Assembly (NCBI GenBank): GCA_903889595.1
Contig: CAISYI010000265.1
Span: 31,408-95,407 of the forward strand
DNA: 64,000 nucleotides
DNA from: an uncultured beta proteobacterium
GTDB taxonomy: Bacteria; Pseudomonadota; Gammaproteobacteria; Burkholderiales; Burkholderiaceae
Reading direction: 5' to 3'
Shown here piece by piece: positions 35,987-46,354 of the stretch. Each line of letters opens with the position of its first letter. Position 1 is the first letter of the stretch. Under the pieces are notes generated by a model. That model ran no database searches. It was given only the letters and a program-made list of their open reading frames with translations, and was not told the DNA's origin. The translations under genes were made by a program, and so were the position numbers.

Positions 35987-37639
35987 ATGGAGAAAAATTT
36001 GTCAAATCAAGGGTTTGTTATGCCACCAAATTGGTCGATACCTCGTTTATCACCATCTGACATGACATTGATCCCTCCAGATCAATTAGAAGCAATTGAA
36101 AAAAAATATTTAGCAGATATGTTGTTGATTTGGAGTGGAAAAAAGCCAGATTTGGAAGTAGATAACCGTTTTAAATCCAATATTTGGAACGAGGGTTGGT
36201 CAGAAATTGTTTATCAAACGTATTTGGTGAATGGCCAACATTTAAAGTCTCTAGCAAATGCTGTAGAGGCTGAGCCCAAAGTAAAAAATAAGATTATCTT
36301 TGCGACTGAGCAATTAATCTCAACCATGGCGCCAAGTAATTTTTTAGCAACCAACCCCGAAGCAATCAATGAGTTAATCAGTACTCGTGGTCAATCGCTG
36401 ACCAATGGTCTGATGCATTTATTAGCAGACATGCGTGAAGGTAAAATTTCTCAAACAACCAGTGATACTTTTGAGGTTGGAGTCAATTTAGCGAATACGG
36501 AAGGTAGTGTTGTATTTCAAAATGAACTGTTCCAGTTAATTCAATACAAACCATTAACTCCATCGGTTTTTGAAAAACCAATTTTGATGGTGCCTCCCTG
36601 TATCAATAAATTTTATATACTCGATTTAAAGCCAGAATCTTCTATGGTGCGATTTTTGGTAGAAGAAGGTTTCACGGTATTTATGATTTCCTGGAAAAAT
36701 GCAGATGAAGCGATGAGTCAAGTAACCTGGGATGATTACGTGGCTTCTGGTGTAATCAAGGCAATTCAAGTCTGTATCGAGATTTCGAAGGTTCCCCAAA
36801 TAAACGTTTTAGGCTTTTGTGTAGGTGGCACGATTTTGGCAAGTGCACTAGCTGTTCTAGCCCACCAGGGGTTACATCCAGCCTCTAGCTTGATTTTATT
36901 AACTTCATTCTTGGACTTTACAGATACCGGTGTTTTAGATGTATTTATCGACGAAACAATGGTTGATATGCGAGAGAAAACTATTGGTGGTAAGACGGGT
37001 AATTACGGGCTTCTTAGTGGAGTTGAACTAGCAAATACTTTCTCCTTTTTACGTCCCAATGAATTAGTTTGGAATTATGTAGTTAGTAATTATTTATTAG
37101 GTAAAACACCACCAACCTTTGATTTACTTTATTGGAATAGTGATTCAACAAACTTACCAGGGCCGATGTTTTCATGGTATTTAAGACACATGTATCTCAA
37201 CAATGAGTTAAAGGATCCAGGAAAACTTCTGATCTGCAATCAACCAATTGATTTATCTAAAATCAATTGTCCAACCTATATTTATGCTTCTAAAGAAGAC
37301 CATATTGTTCCTTGGAAGTCTGCTTTTACCAGCACTCATATTCTTAAAGGTAAAAATAGATTTGTGCTTGGAGCCTCAGGCCATATCGCTGGAGTGATTA
37401 ATCCGCTAAAGAAAAATAAACGTAATTATTGGGTTAATCAGATTAAAACAAAAAATCCTGATACTTGGTTTAAAGGTGCAAAGTCAATTGAGGGAAGTTG
37501 GTGGGGTGATTTTAGAGATTGGCTAACTTCTCAAAGTGGTAAACAAATTAAAGCAGCGACTAAATTGGGTAACTCTGACTTTAAAGTTATAGAGCCAGCA
37601 CCCGGATCATTTGTAAAAGAAAAAGCAAGCAAGATTTAA
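35987..37639 (+). CDS. phaC: Class I polyhydroxyalkanoate synthase
   Basis: This 550-residue synthase polymerises 3-hydroxyacyl-CoA into storage granules. The alpha/beta-hydrolase core has the lipase-like box GFCVGG with nucleophile C278. The Asp is in ASKEDHIVPWKSA and the His in GASGHIAGVINP. The N-terminal helical domain includes FKSNIWNEGWSEIVYQTYLVNGQHLKSL. Length fits class I (about 560-590). It heads a cluster with phaB (about 20 bp later) and phaR. AAGG lies 9 bp before the start. Confidence 0.96.
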   Translation: MEKNLSNQGFVMPPNWSIPRLSPSDMTLIPPDQLEAIEKKYLADMLLIWSGKKPDLEVDNRFKSNIWNEGWSEIVYQTYLVNGQHLKSLANAVEAEPKVKNKIIFATEQLISTMAPSNFLATNPEAINELISTRGQSLTNGLMHLLADMREGKISQTTSDTFEVGVNLANTEGSVVFQNELFQLIQYKPLTPSVFEKPILMVPPCINKFYILDLKPESSMVRFLVEEGFTVFMISWKNADEAMSQVTWDDYVASGVIKAIQVCIEISKVPQINVLGFCVGGTILASALAVLAHQGLHPASSLILLTSFLDFTDTGVLDVFIDETMVDMREKTIGGKTGNYGLLSGVELANTFSFLRPNELVWNYVVSNYLLGKTPPTFDLLYWNSDSTNLPGPMFSWYLRHMYLNNELKDPGKLLICNQPIDLSKINCPTYIYASKEDHIVPWKSAFTSTHILKGKNRFVLGASGHIAGVINPLKKNKRNYWVNQIKTKNPDTWFKGAKSIEGSWWGDFRDWLTSQSGKQIKAATKLGNSDFKVIEPAPGSFVKEKASKI

Positions 37640-37660
37640 ATTTAATAAAAGGTGAACAAA

Positions 37661-38401
37661 ATGTCTAAAAAAATTGCATATGTAACTGGTGGGATGGGGG
37701 GAATCGGGACTTCGATTTGTCAAAGACTTCATCAAGATGGTTTTATTGTGATTGCCGGTTGTGGTCCAAACTCACCTAGAAAGGATCGCTGGCTAGCGGA
37801 ACAAAAGGCTTTAGGCTTTGATTTTCATGCTTCAGAAGGCAATGTTGGTGATTGGAATAGTACGGTTCAGGCTTTTAATAAGGTAAAAGCAGAAATTGGA
37901 CTTGTAGATGTTTTAGTGAACAACGCAGGTATTACTAGAGACACTGTATTTAGAAAAATGACTCCCGAAGATTGGCGTGCTGTGATCGATACCAATTTAA
38001 ATTCCTTGTTTAATGTTACTAAACAAGTGATTGATGGAATGGTTGAAAAAGGGTGGGGAAGAGTCATTAATATTTCCTCTGTGAATGGTCAAAAAGGTCA
38101 ATTTGGACAAACTAACTATTCAACTGCAAAGGCTGGATTAAGAGGTTTTACTATGGCTCTTGCTCAAGAAGTAGCAACTAAAGGAGTCACAATTAATACT
38201 GTTTCACCTGGTTATATCGGTACTGAAATGGTAAAGGCGATTCGTGAGGATGTTCTAAATAAAATTATTGAAACGATTCCAGTAAAACGTTTGGGTACGC
38301 CTTTTGAAATCGCATCCATCGTAGCTTGGTTAGCCTCCGATGAGTCTGGTTTTTCAACGGGTGCAGACTTCTCATTAAATGGTGGTTTACATATGGGTTA
38401 A
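37661..38401 (+). CDS. phaB: Acetoacetyl-CoA reductase
   Basis: This 246-residue SDR reduces acetoacetyl-CoA to (R)-3-hydroxybutyryl-CoA, the PhaC substrate, probably with NADPH. The Rossmann motif is TGGMGGIG, followed by NNAGITRD, INISSVNGQKGQFGQTNYSTAKAG (catalytic Ser, Tyr and Lys) and NTVSPGYIGTEMV. The ATG at 37661 is preceded by AAAGG; an in-frame GTG lies 9 bp earlier. The strong QKGQFGQTNYSTAK match separates it from FabG. Confidence 0.94.
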   Translation: MSKKIAYVTGGMGGIGTSICQRLHQDGFIVIAGCGPNSPRKDRWLAEQKALGFDFHASEGNVGDWNSTVQAFNKVKAEIGLVDVLVNNAGITRDTVFRKMTPEDWRAVIDTNLNSLFNVTKQVIDGMVEKGWGRVINISSVNGQKGQFGQTNYSTAKAGLRGFTMALAQEVATKGVTINTVSPGYIGTEMVKAIREDVLNKIIETIPVKRLGTPFEIASIVAWLASDESGFSTGADFSLNGGLHMG

Positions 38402-38541
38402 TTCCCATAGGGCACTGATTGTTCAGTCGCAGTTTTTGACCTAACAGTGTCCACACTTAACCAATGAATAGAATACATTTTTAGTAATTTCTACTATGAT
38501 AGTAAGGAATATGCCTTTTGCACGTTCCTCACTTATTTATT

Positions 38542-39234
38542 ATGGCTACCACTAAAAAAACTAATTCGATTTCAGTAAAAACTTCAGTCAACATACCTGC
38601 AGTAAAAGCACACCCTAATTTGGCATCACCTAAAGCCAAAAAAACGGTCAAATCAGTTTCGCCACCCAATATAGAATCTGAAGATAAATCTTCTAATTTC
38701 GCTGATACACCATCAAGTTCAGCTCAAGTAAAATCAAGAATCATTAAAAAGTATCCTAATCGTCGACTTTACGATACGCTTCACAGTACTTATGTGACCC
38801 TTTTTGACATTAAAGGTTTAGTCATGTCGAACATTTCTTTTCATGTCGTGGATGCTAAAACCGGTGAAGACCTTACTAGAAGTATCTTGATGCAAATTAT
38901 CTTAGAAGAAGAAGCTGGTGGCCAACCCATTCTCTCAAAACAAAGTTTATTAAAAATGATCCGGTTTTACGGGAATTCTTTACAAGGGATGATGTCGCCA
39001 TTTTTAGAACAAAATCTCAATCAATTTATTGAACTGCAAAATCAATATGTTATGCATTGTCAAAAAATTGGTGGTTTAGTAAGCCCAGAGACTTGGGTTA
39101 GTTTTGTTAATAAGCAAAACACAGTTGAATTTAAACACCCAATGAGTTTTTTGTTTGAAACAGGCTCTAAAATACTCGAACAGATACAGTCTCAGTCATC
39201 TGGAGCAATAAATTCCTTTCCATTTAAAAAATAA
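38542..39234 (+). CDS. phaR: PHA synthesis repressor PhaR
   Basis: This 230-residue regulator binds both DNA and PHA granules in relatives and represses phasin and its own genes. A low-complexity N-terminus rich in Lys, Ser and Pro (about 1-65) is followed by the PHB/PHA accumulation domain: IIKKYPNRRLYDTLHSTYVTLFDIKGLV, DAKTGEDLTRSILMQIILEEEAGGQPILSKQSLLKMIRFYG and the LEQNLNQFIELQNQ helix. The start at 38542 lacks a clear ribosome-binding site. The 140-bp gap after phaB is gene-free. Confidence 0.95.
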   Translation: MATTKKTNSISVKTSVNIPAVKAHPNLASPKAKKTVKSVSPPNIESEDKSSNFADTPSSSAQVKSRIIKKYPNRRLYDTLHSTYVTLFDIKGLVMSNISFHVVDAKTGEDLTRSILMQIILEEEAGGQPILSKQSLLKMIRFYGNSLQGMMSPFLEQNLNQFIELQNQYVMHCQKIGGLVSPETWVSFVNKQNTVEFKHPMSFLFETGSKILEQIQSQSSGAINSFPFKK

Positions 39235-39275
39235 AACTAAAATAGAGCATCGTAATATTTTCAAAAAGGAATACC

Positions 39276-40634
39276 TTGTCTAAAGTCGGTTTTGTTTCTC
39301 TTGGTTGTCCCAAAGCTTTGGTAGATTCAGAGTCCATTTTGACGCGTCTCAGTGTAGAGGGCTATGAAATTGCAAAGAACTATGAAGACGCAGAGTTAGT
39401 TATTGTTAATACTTGTGGATTCATTGACTCTGCTGTGCAAGAAAGTTTAGATGCAATTGGTGAGGCTCTCTCTGAAAATGGGCGCGTTATTGTGACTGGT
39501 TGTCTAGGGGCAAAAAGTGAGAAAAATGGTGAGAATATGGTCCTTAAACACCATCCTAAAGTACTTGCAGTCACTGGCCCTCACGCCACGAACGAAGTTT
39601 TAGATGCCGTTCATTTAAACTTACCAAAGCCACATGACCCATTTATAGATTTAGTGCCTCCAATTGGGATTAAGTTAACACCTAAACATTACGCCTACTT
39701 AAAAATCTCTGAGGGATGTAATCATTCTTGTACTTTTTGTATTATTCCGCAAATGCGTGGTGATTTAGTATCTAGGCCTATTGCTGATGTTCTCAAAGAA
39801 GCTGAGCAATTATTTCAATCTGGTGTGAAAGAATTGTTGGTGGTATCACAAGATACGAGTGCTTATGGAGTCGACATTCAGTATCGAACAGGATTTTGGA
39901 ATGGGCGTCCAATCAAAACGCGCTTATTTGAGCTAGCTAGTGAATTGAAGATTTTAGCGAGGCAATATGATGCATGGGTTCGGTTGCATTATGTTTATCC
40001 TTACCCATCCGTAGATGAAGTCATTCCTCTGATGAGTGATTTTTTTGACCATGGTAATGGCTTATTACCTTATTTAGATATTCCGCTTCAACATGCTCAC
40101 CCTGATACCCTAAAGCGGATGAGGCGTCCTGCTGGCGGTGAAAAAGCTTTGCAACGGATTGAAAAATGGCGCTCTGATTGTCCAGATATTGTGATTCGGA
40201 GTACGTTTATTGCTGGTTTTCCGGGCGAAACAGAAGAAGAGTTTGATTATTTATTAGATTTTATTCAGACTGCTAAATTAGACCGAGTCGGTTGCTTCGC
40301 CTATTCACCTGTAGAAGGAGCAACTGCCAATAAGCTGGATGGTGCTCTTGAACAAACAGTCCGTGAAGACCGTCAGCAAAGGTTTATGGCAGTTGCTGAA
40401 AGGGTTTCGGTTGATAAATTACAGCAGCGTATTGGTCAAAAAACACGTGTGCTAGTTGATAGTCAAAATGCTCAGGGTGGTATTGCGAGATCTTATGCAG
40501 ATGCACCAGAGATTGATGGAGTCATTTTTGTAGCTCCGGCGCAAAAAATTTCCAAGAAGTATCGTATGGGTGAATTTGCAAAAGTTAATATTTCGGAAGT
40601 AAGAGGGCATGATTTAATAGCGAATATTTCTTAA
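39276..40634 (+). CDS. rimO: Ribosomal protein S12 methylthiotransferase RimO
   Basis: This 452-residue radical-SAM enzyme adds a methylthio group to Asp88 (E. coli numbering) of S12. The N-terminal UPF0004 domain has Cys ligands in [23 protein letters not shown] and VTGCLG. The radical SAM motif is CNHSCTFC, and the C-terminal TRAM domain ends in [14 protein letters not shown]. The first codon is TTG (39276) with AAAAAGGA 7 bp upstream. Between phaR and a thiolase gene, it breaks the PHA cluster. Confidence 0.96.
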   Translation: MSKVGFVSLGCPKALVDSESILTRLSVEGYEIAKNYEDAELVIVNTCGFIDSAVQESLDAIGEALSENGRVIVTGCLGAKSEKNGENMVLKHHPKVLAVTGPHATNEVLDAVHLNLPKPHDPFIDLVPPIGIKLTPKHYAYLKISEGCNHSCTFCIIPQMRGDLVSRPIADVLKEAEQLFQSGVKELLVVSQDTSAYGVDIQYRTGFWNGRPIKTRLFELASELKILARQYDAWVRLHYVYPYPSVDEVIPLMSDFFDHGNGLLPYLDIPLQHAHPDTLKRMRRPAGGEKALQRIEKWRSDCPDIVIRSTFIAGFPGETEEEFDYLLDFIQTAKLDRVGCFAYSPVEGATANKLDGALEQTVREDRQQRFMAVAERVSVDKLQQRIGQKTRVLVDSQNAQGGIARSYADAPEIDGVIFVAPAQKISKKYRMGEFAKVNISEVRGHDLIANIS

Positions 40635-40706
40635 GAGTAGAGTTTTGCAATTAAGTAACGATTGAGTTTGTATTTAAATAATTAATATTTCTAACTAGGG
40701 GGATTT

Positions 40707-41891
40707 ATGAGCCAAGATGTTGTAGTGTTAAGTGCAGTGAGATCTGCAGTAGGTTCTTTTAATGGGTCTTTAAGTACTATTGAGCCATCCGAACTGGGTG
40801 GTATGGTAATGAAAGAAGCCGTAATTCGGTCTAATGTCGACCCTTTACTCATCAATTATGTAACCGTAGGAAATTGCATTCCGACAGATAACCGCTATCC
40901 TTATGTAGCCCGCGTTGCGTCAATTCAGGCGGGTTTATCTATGCAGTCGGTAGCGATGGCCGTGAATCGTTTGTGTAGCTCTGGCTTACAAGGAATTGTG
41001 ACTTCAGCGCAGCAAATCATGTTAGGTGATTGTGACTATGCGATTGGTGGCGGTGTTGAAGTGATGTCTCGTGGTCTATATGGCTCTCCAGCAATGAGAT
41101 CTGGTGCTCGTATGGGTGATACAAAAATGATTGATTTAATGGTTTCTGCTTTAACAGATCCGTTTGGAGTTGGTCATATGGGTATTACAGCAGAAAACTT
41201 AGCAAAAAAATGGGGTATTACGCGCGAAGAGCAAGATGCTTTTGCTGCGGAGTCCCATCGTAAAGCTGCCGCGGCTCAGGCGGAAGGTCGTTTTAAATCA
41301 CAAATCGTACCGATTACTATTAAAACCCGTAAAGGGGATATCGTCTTTGAAAGTGATGAAGGCGTTAAAGCTGAAACAACATTTGAATCATTATCAAAAT
41401 TAAGACCTGTTTTCTTAAAGGAAAACGGTACTGTTACAGCTGGTAATGCTTCATCAATAAACGATGGAGCCTCATTTTTTGTGTTGGCTTCTGCTGATGC
41501 TGCTGCAAAAGCTGGACAAAAGCCATTAGCTAGAATTGTTTCTTATGCTGTTGCTGGTGTTCCTAATGATGTCATGGGTGAAGGTCCCATTCCAGCTACC
41601 AAGCTTGCTTTAAGTCGTGCTGGACTAACCATTGATCAAATAGATGTAGTTGAATCCAATGAAGCCTTTGCGGTTCAGTCATTGGCTGTTGCAAAAGGCT
41701 TAGGATTAGATCTGTCGAAGACTAACGTCAATGGCGGTGCCGTTGCAATTGGTCACCCGATTGGCGCATCAGGCGCTGTCATTGCTACTAAAGCAATTTA
41801 TGAACTTCACCGTTCAAATGGACGTTATGCTTTAGCTACTATGTGTATTGGTGGTGGTCAAGGAATTGCAGTCATCTTCGAGCGCTTATAA
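40707..41891 (+). CDS. Acetyl-CoA acetyltransferase / beta-ketothiolase (PhaA/BktB type)
   Basis: This 394-residue thiolase likely condenses acetyl-CoA units, supplying acetoacetyl-CoA to PhaB. The catalytic Cys is in VNRLCSSGLQGIV, the His block is NVNGGAVAIGHPIGASGA, and the second Cys is in TMCIGGGQGIAVIFE. The start has the G-rich ribosome-binding site AGGGGG 7 bp upstream. Its place after phaR-rimO rather than between phaC and phaB resembles a bktB-type location, so the exact paralogue name is left open. Confidence 0.94.
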   Translation: MSQDVVVLSAVRSAVGSFNGSLSTIEPSELGGMVMKEAVIRSNVDPLLINYVTVGNCIPTDNRYPYVARVASIQAGLSMQSVAMAVNRLCSSGLQGIVTSAQQIMLGDCDYAIGGGVEVMSRGLYGSPAMRSGARMGDTKMIDLMVSALTDPFGVGHMGITAENLAKKWGITREEQDAFAAESHRKAAAAQAEGRFKSQIVPITIKTRKGDIVFESDEGVKAETTFESLSKLRPVFLKENGTVTAGNASSINDGASFFVLASADAAAKAGQKPLARIVSYAVAGVPNDVMGEGPIPATKLALSRAGLTIDQIDVVESNEAFAVQSLAVAKGLGLDLSKTNVNGGAVAIGHPIGASGAVIATKAIYELHRSNGRYALATMCIGGGQGIAVIFERL

Positions 41892-41905
41892 AACTCATAA
41901 AGATA

Positions 41906-42757
41906 CTAATTCAGTAAATCTAAAATAGCATCAAGGCCGACGTGATCGAAAGCTCCGTCGGCTTTTTCTTTAACAATTGGCTTCGCTTTATAGCCAATCG
42001 ACAAGCCAGCGTAAGCCATCATAGGTAAATCGTTGGAGCCGTCTCCCATCACAATCACCTGATCAGGACGAATTCCATGCTCTAAAGCCTGATTGGAAAC
42101 AATTTGCGCCTTTGCTTGGCCATCGACAATATGGCCAATGACTTTACCAGTTAAGTAACCCATTTCAATTTCTAAGGTATTTGATTGAGCAAAATCCATA
42201 TTTAAATGATTTTTTAATCGATTAGCAAAATAAGTAAATCCACCAGATACTAAAACTGTATGCCACCCTAACTTCTTAACACTTGCTAGCAATTCGGAGG
42301 CGCCAGGATTTAAACGTAAACGATTTTGATAAACATCTTCTAAAACACTTTCAGGAGTACCAGCTAATAAAGCTACCCGATCTATCAAGCTTTTAGAGAA
42401 CTCTTTAATTTCCCCGCGCATTGCGGCTTCTGTAATGGCTGAAACTTGATCCATCTTGCCAATTGCTCGGGCAATTTCGTCTATACATTCAATATTTATT
42501 AGAGTGGAATCCATATCAAATGCAATCATTTTGACTTGTTGAAAATCAAAATGAGGCTTTGGAAAAATAACATCGCAGGCGTGCAGGGCAACGTGATTTC
42601 GAAAGTGCTCCTTATCCTGTAAGCTAAGATTTTTAGATAATTGGATTTCTAATGCCTTAAGTGAATATTCCTTGATCTCTAAGATGGGGTATTTATCCGA
42701 TATTTCCTGCAATAAAACTCTAGGAATTTGTACTTGATGAAGGATGATAATTCTCAT
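41906..42757 (-). CDS. serB: Phosphoserine phosphatase
   Basis: This 283-residue HAD enzyme carries out the last step of serine synthesis. The nucleophile motif is IAFDMDSTLINIECIDEIA (DxDxT), followed by TVLVSGGFTYFANRL and VIVMGDGSNDLPMMAYAGLSIGYKAKP (motif IV). The N-terminal about 70 residues form the extra ACT-like region typical of the long bacterial SerB. It follows mfd with a 4-bp gap, so the two are co-transcribed. Confidence 0.95.
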   Translation of the reverse strand: MRIIILHQVQIPRVLLQEISDKYPILEIKEYSLKALEIQLSKNLSLQDKEHFRNHVALHACDVIFPKPHFDFQQVKMIAFDMDSTLINIECIDEIARAIGKMDQVSAITEAAMRGEIKEFSKSLIDRVALLAGTPESVLEDVYQNRLRLNPGASELLASVKKLGWHTVLVSGGFTYFANRLKNHLNMDFAQSNTLEIEMGYLTGKVIGHIVDGQAKAQIVSNQALEHGIRPDQVIVMGDGSNDLPMMAYAGLSIGYKAKPIVKEKADGAFDHVGLDAILDLLN

Positions 42758-42761
42758 ATTT

Positions 42762-45700
42762 TTAACTTTTTAAGTAGGCTATAAATCGCTTGATTGCTTC
42801 AATACGTTGATTAAGTTCGATAAAACCTTGGGGATTTGAGGGTAGAACCTTTAAACGGTCTTTACCGAATAATTGCACCTTTTTATCATTTTGAATTAAT
42901 TTAATAATCTTGAGTGAATCAATTGGCGGATTAGGAATAAATTGAATTTTGAGCATTTCTACGTTAGCTTCAATTTTACTAATTCCCAAAGTTTCCATTT
43001 GAATTCGTAAGCGGTGATTTTCTAGTAGGGTGATAGACTGGTTTGGTAAGTCACCAAAGCGATCAATAATTTCCATTTTTAAATCTTCTACTTGCTCAAC
43101 ATCTTGGGCACTCGATAGTCTTTTGTAAAGGGATAGTCGCTCATGTACATCAGGACAATAGTTATTTGGCAATAAAGCTGGACAACCTAAATTGATATCT
43201 GTAATGGCATGCATCGGACTTAATAAATCAGGTTCCTTTCCCTTTTTGAGTTCAGAAACTGCCTTATTTAACATTTCTGTATAAAGTTGGAAGCCAATCT
43301 CATGAATGTCACCTGACTGTTTATCTCCTAAGACTTCTCCAGCACCACGAATCTCTAAATCATGCATTGCAAGGTAAAACCCAGAGCCTAATTCTTCCAT
43401 CGATTGAATAGCATCCAGTCTCAATTTCGCTTGCTTAGATAAAGACTCAGGGTTCGCAACTAATAAGTACGCGTAAGCTTGATGGTGGGATCTTCCAACT
43501 CGACCTCGCAATTGATGTAATTGAGCTAAACCAAATCGATCTGCGCGGTGCATGATGATGGTATTTGCTGTGGGTACATCAATTCCTGTTTCAATAATGG
43601 TGGTACAAAGTAGGACATTACAACGTTTAGCTACAAAATCATGCATCACTTGCTCTAAATCGCGTTCATGCATTTGCCCATGTGCTACCGCAATACGCGC
43701 CTCAGGAACTAACTCCTCTAGTGCAAAGCGACGATTTTGAATAGTTTCGACTTCGTTATGTAAAAAATAAACTTGGCCTCCACGTTTAATTTCTCTGAGA
43801 ATGGCTTCACGAATAACGCCGTCACTTTCACGACGGACAAATGTTTTGATCGCTAATCGTTTTTGTGGAGCGGTAGCAATGACTGAGAGTTCTCTTAAAC
43901 CTTCTAAAGCCATACCAAGAGTTCTTGGTATGGGTGTTGCAGTTAATGTTAATACATCAACTTCTGCACGGAGCTCTTTAAAAGCATCTTTTTGTCTAAC
44001 CCCGAAACGATGCTCCTCATCAATAATGACAAGGCCTAAACGGTTAAACTTAATGTCAGGAGAAAGAAGTTTATGCGTACCAATAATAATATCGGCGTCA
44101 CCACTTTCAAGTGCTTTTAATGCACTCGTGATTTCTTTTCCTGATTTAAATCTTGAAACTTCAACGATTTTTACTGGCCAATCGGCAAATCGATCTTTCC
44201 AGGTGGTTGCATGTTGTTCTGATAAAAGGGTCGTAGGTGCTAACACTGCAACTTGTTTACCACCCATTACAGCAACGAAACTAGCCCTTAGTGCCACTTC
44301 TGTTTTACCAAAACCGACATCACCACAAATCAGTCGATCCATTGGTTTACCGCTAGTCATGTCCTCAATTACAGCAGTGATAGCAGACATTTGATCTGGA
44401 GTTTCATCGAAGCCAAAACTTTCAGCAAATGCTTCATAGTCATGACTAGAATATTCGAATGCATGTCCTTTTCGAAGCGCACGTTTAGCATAAATATTCA
44501 ATAACTCCGCCGCTGTATCGCGTATTTGCTCAGCTGCTTTGCGTTTTGCTCTCTCCCATTGACCGGAGCCTAAGTTGTGTAGCGGGGCGCTTTCAGGATC
44601 TGATCCTGCGTACCTTGAGATTAAATGCAGTTGTTGAACTGGTACATATAAAGTTGCACTATTGGCATACTCTAAAAATAAAAACTCATCCTCTATACCA
44701 TCCAACTCAAGCATGATCAGCCCCTTGTAGCGACCAATACCATGCTCAGAATGCACTACTGGGTCTCCAACTTGAAGCTCAGCTAAATCTCTGACCATGC
44801 CTTCAATATTAGTTACTTGGTCTTTTTTACCTAATTTTCTGGCTTTTCTTTGATCTGCGGAACTGGAGAAAATTTCCGATTCAGTTAAAAAGTAAATATT
44901 GCCAAGTTTTGAATAAAATCCGTCATTTAAAGCAGCAACAACCATTCCTAGTTGCTCATCCCCATTTAAAAACTCTTGAATAGACTGTGGGTAAGAAAAA
45001 TGGATTTTTGAATGATTTCCTAAAAATTCAGCATCCTCTAACAACTGTTTAATTGATTCTCTTCTACCTGGACTATCGGCACAGATTAATACTTTTTCTT
45101 TTGTAGTTTCTAAGAAGTTTCTTAGTAAAGTAACTGGATCTTTCTCTTTACGGACAACAGAAACGTTGGGAGGTGCTAAAAAGATTGAATCAGGTAATAA
45201 TTGGTTTTTTTGATCTAGAGAAACTTTTGCAAAAGGTTTTAAAAGACTAAAAAATGCATCTTCTTTGAGATATAGCTCCTCAGGGGGAAGAAGCGGATGC
45301 TCGGTATCATGGGAAAGAAACTGATAGCGCTCTTTTACGCTTTTCCAAAACTCATTAATTGACTCTTGCAAGTTCCCGTGAGTCCAAATCCATGCTGGTT
45401 GTTTGGAGACGGGTAAGTAATCAAAAATGGTTGAAAGTCCATCAAAGAATAAGGGAAGATAAGCTTCAATACCAGCCCCTGGAATACCTAAGCCAACATC
45501 CTTGTAAAGAGGACATTTAGCGGGGTTTCCCTCGAAAACCTCGCGCCATTTTCCTCTAAAATCTTTTCTGGCATTTTCTGTAAAAGGAAACTCATGACCT
45601 GGCAATAGTTTAATTTCCTTAACCGGATAGAGACTTCGCTGCGTATCTGGGTCGAAAACTTTAATTTGGTCAATTTCATCACCAAATAAATCAATTCGAA

Positions 45701-46298
45701 ATGGAAGCGGTTCACCCATCGGAAAAAGGTCAATTAACCCACCACGAATACTATATTCTCCCGGACGAACAACTGCTGAGACAGGATCGTATCCCCCTTG
45801 TTGCAATTGGTGATGAAGAGATTGTTCATTAATGACTTCGCCTTGCTTGAAGAAGAAAGTATTCGCAGCTAAAAACTGAGGGGGTGAAATTTTCTGAATG
45901 GCTGCTGAAAGGGGCACAATTACGATGTTTAACTGCCCCAAACTTAGTTCATGCAGCGTTTTTAATCGCTCAGAAATCAAATCATGGTGTGGTGAAAATT
46001 GATCATAGGGCAAAATTTCCCAGTCAGGTAAAACACTGACTCGAAGCGAAGCATCGAACTGGGGTATTTCTAGAGCAAGTCGTTGAGCAGAAGCCGAATC
46101 ACTGCAAATAATCATCATGACTGAAAATGAATCTTGATGATATTTTGCTTGTTGAGCAATCACTCCTGCATCAGCAGATCCAACAATATCAGTCCATGTA
46201 AATTTATTGCCTATTTTTGGCTCAGGAAAGTTATCAACAAGGGCAGAAATTGGTGTCAGAGAAACGAGGTCTTTAGTATTTTTGGGCATTTGCAACAT
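42762..46298 (-). CDS. mfd: Transcription-repair coupling factor
   Basis: This translocase of about 1178 residues removes stalled RNA polymerase and recruits UvrA. The N-terminal UvrB-like region includes RGGLIDLFP. The RNA-polymerase-interaction domain is VGDPVVHSEHGIGRYKGL, and the helicase core has Walker A GDVGFGKTEVAL, motif II DEEHRFGVRQKD, TATPIPRTLGMAL and RGRVGRSHHQAYAYLL. A C-terminal TRCF domain closes it. Start codons at 46307 (TTG), 46298 (ATG) and 46289 (ATG) are all in frame and none has a clear ribosome-binding site; I chose 46298. It is divergent from ispDF. Confidence 0.95.
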   Translation of the reverse strand: MLQMPKNTKDLVSLTPISALVDNFPEPKIGNKFTWTDIVGSADAGVIAQQAKYHQDSFSVMMIICSDSASAQRLALEIPQFDASLRVSVLPDWEILPYDQFSPHHDLISERLKTLHELSLGQLNIVIVPLSAAIQKISPPQFLAANTFFFKQGEVINEQSLHHQLQQGGYDPVSAVVRPGEYSIRGGLIDLFPMGEPLPFRIDLFGDEIDQIKVFDPDTQRSLYPVKEIKLLPGHEFPFTENARKDFRGKWREVFEGNPAKCPLYKDVGLGIPGAGIEAYLPLFFDGLSTIFDYLPVSKQPAWIWTHGNLQESINEFWKSVKERYQFLSHDTEHPLLPPEELYLKEDAFFSLLKPFAKVSLDQKNQLLPDSIFLAPPNVSVVRKEKDPVTLLRNFLETTKEKVLICADSPGRRESIKQLLEDAEFLGNHSKIHFSYPQSIQEFLNGDEQLGMVVAALNDGFYSKLGNIYFLTESEIFSSSADQRKARKLGKKDQVTNIEGMVRDLAELQVGDPVVHSEHGIGRYKGLIMLELDGIEDEFLFLEYANSATLYVPVQQLHLISRYAGSDPESAPLHNLGSGQWERAKRKAAEQIRDTAAELLNIYAKRALRKGHAFEYSSHDYEAFAESFGFDETPDQMSAITAVIEDMTSGKPMDRLICGDVGFGKTEVALRASFVAVMGGKQVAVLAPTTLLSEQHATTWKDRFADWPVKIVEVSRFKSGKEITSALKALESGDADIIIGTHKLLSPDIKFNRLGLVIIDEEHRFGVRQKDAFKELRAEVDVLTLTATPIPRTLGMALEGLRELSVIATAPQKRLAIKTFVRRESDGVIREAILREIKRGGQVYFLHNEVETIQNRRFALEELVPEARIAVAHGQMHERDLEQVMHDFVAKRCNVLLCTTIIETGIDVPTANTIIMHRADRFGLAQLHQLRGRVGRSHHQAYAYLLVANPESLSKQAKLRLDAIQSMEELGSGFYLAMHDLEIRGAGEVLGDKQSGDIHEIGFQLYTEMLNKAVSELKKGKEPDLLSPMHAITDINLGCPALLPNNYCPDVHERLSLYKRLSSAQDVEQVEDLKMEIIDRFGDLPNQSITLLENHRLRIQMETLGISKIEANVEMLKIQFIPNPPIDSLKIIKLIQNDKKVQLFGKDRLKVLPSNPQGFIELNQRIEAIKRFIAYLKS

Positions 46299-46354
46299 TA
46301 TAAGCAAGGGACTTGCTTTAAGATGAATGCAATGATAATTATTTTTTACTATTT

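Noticed and set aside
43801..44394. 197-residue plus-strand frame inside mfd
   Set aside because: It is antisense to the conserved helicase core, with no domain of its own.
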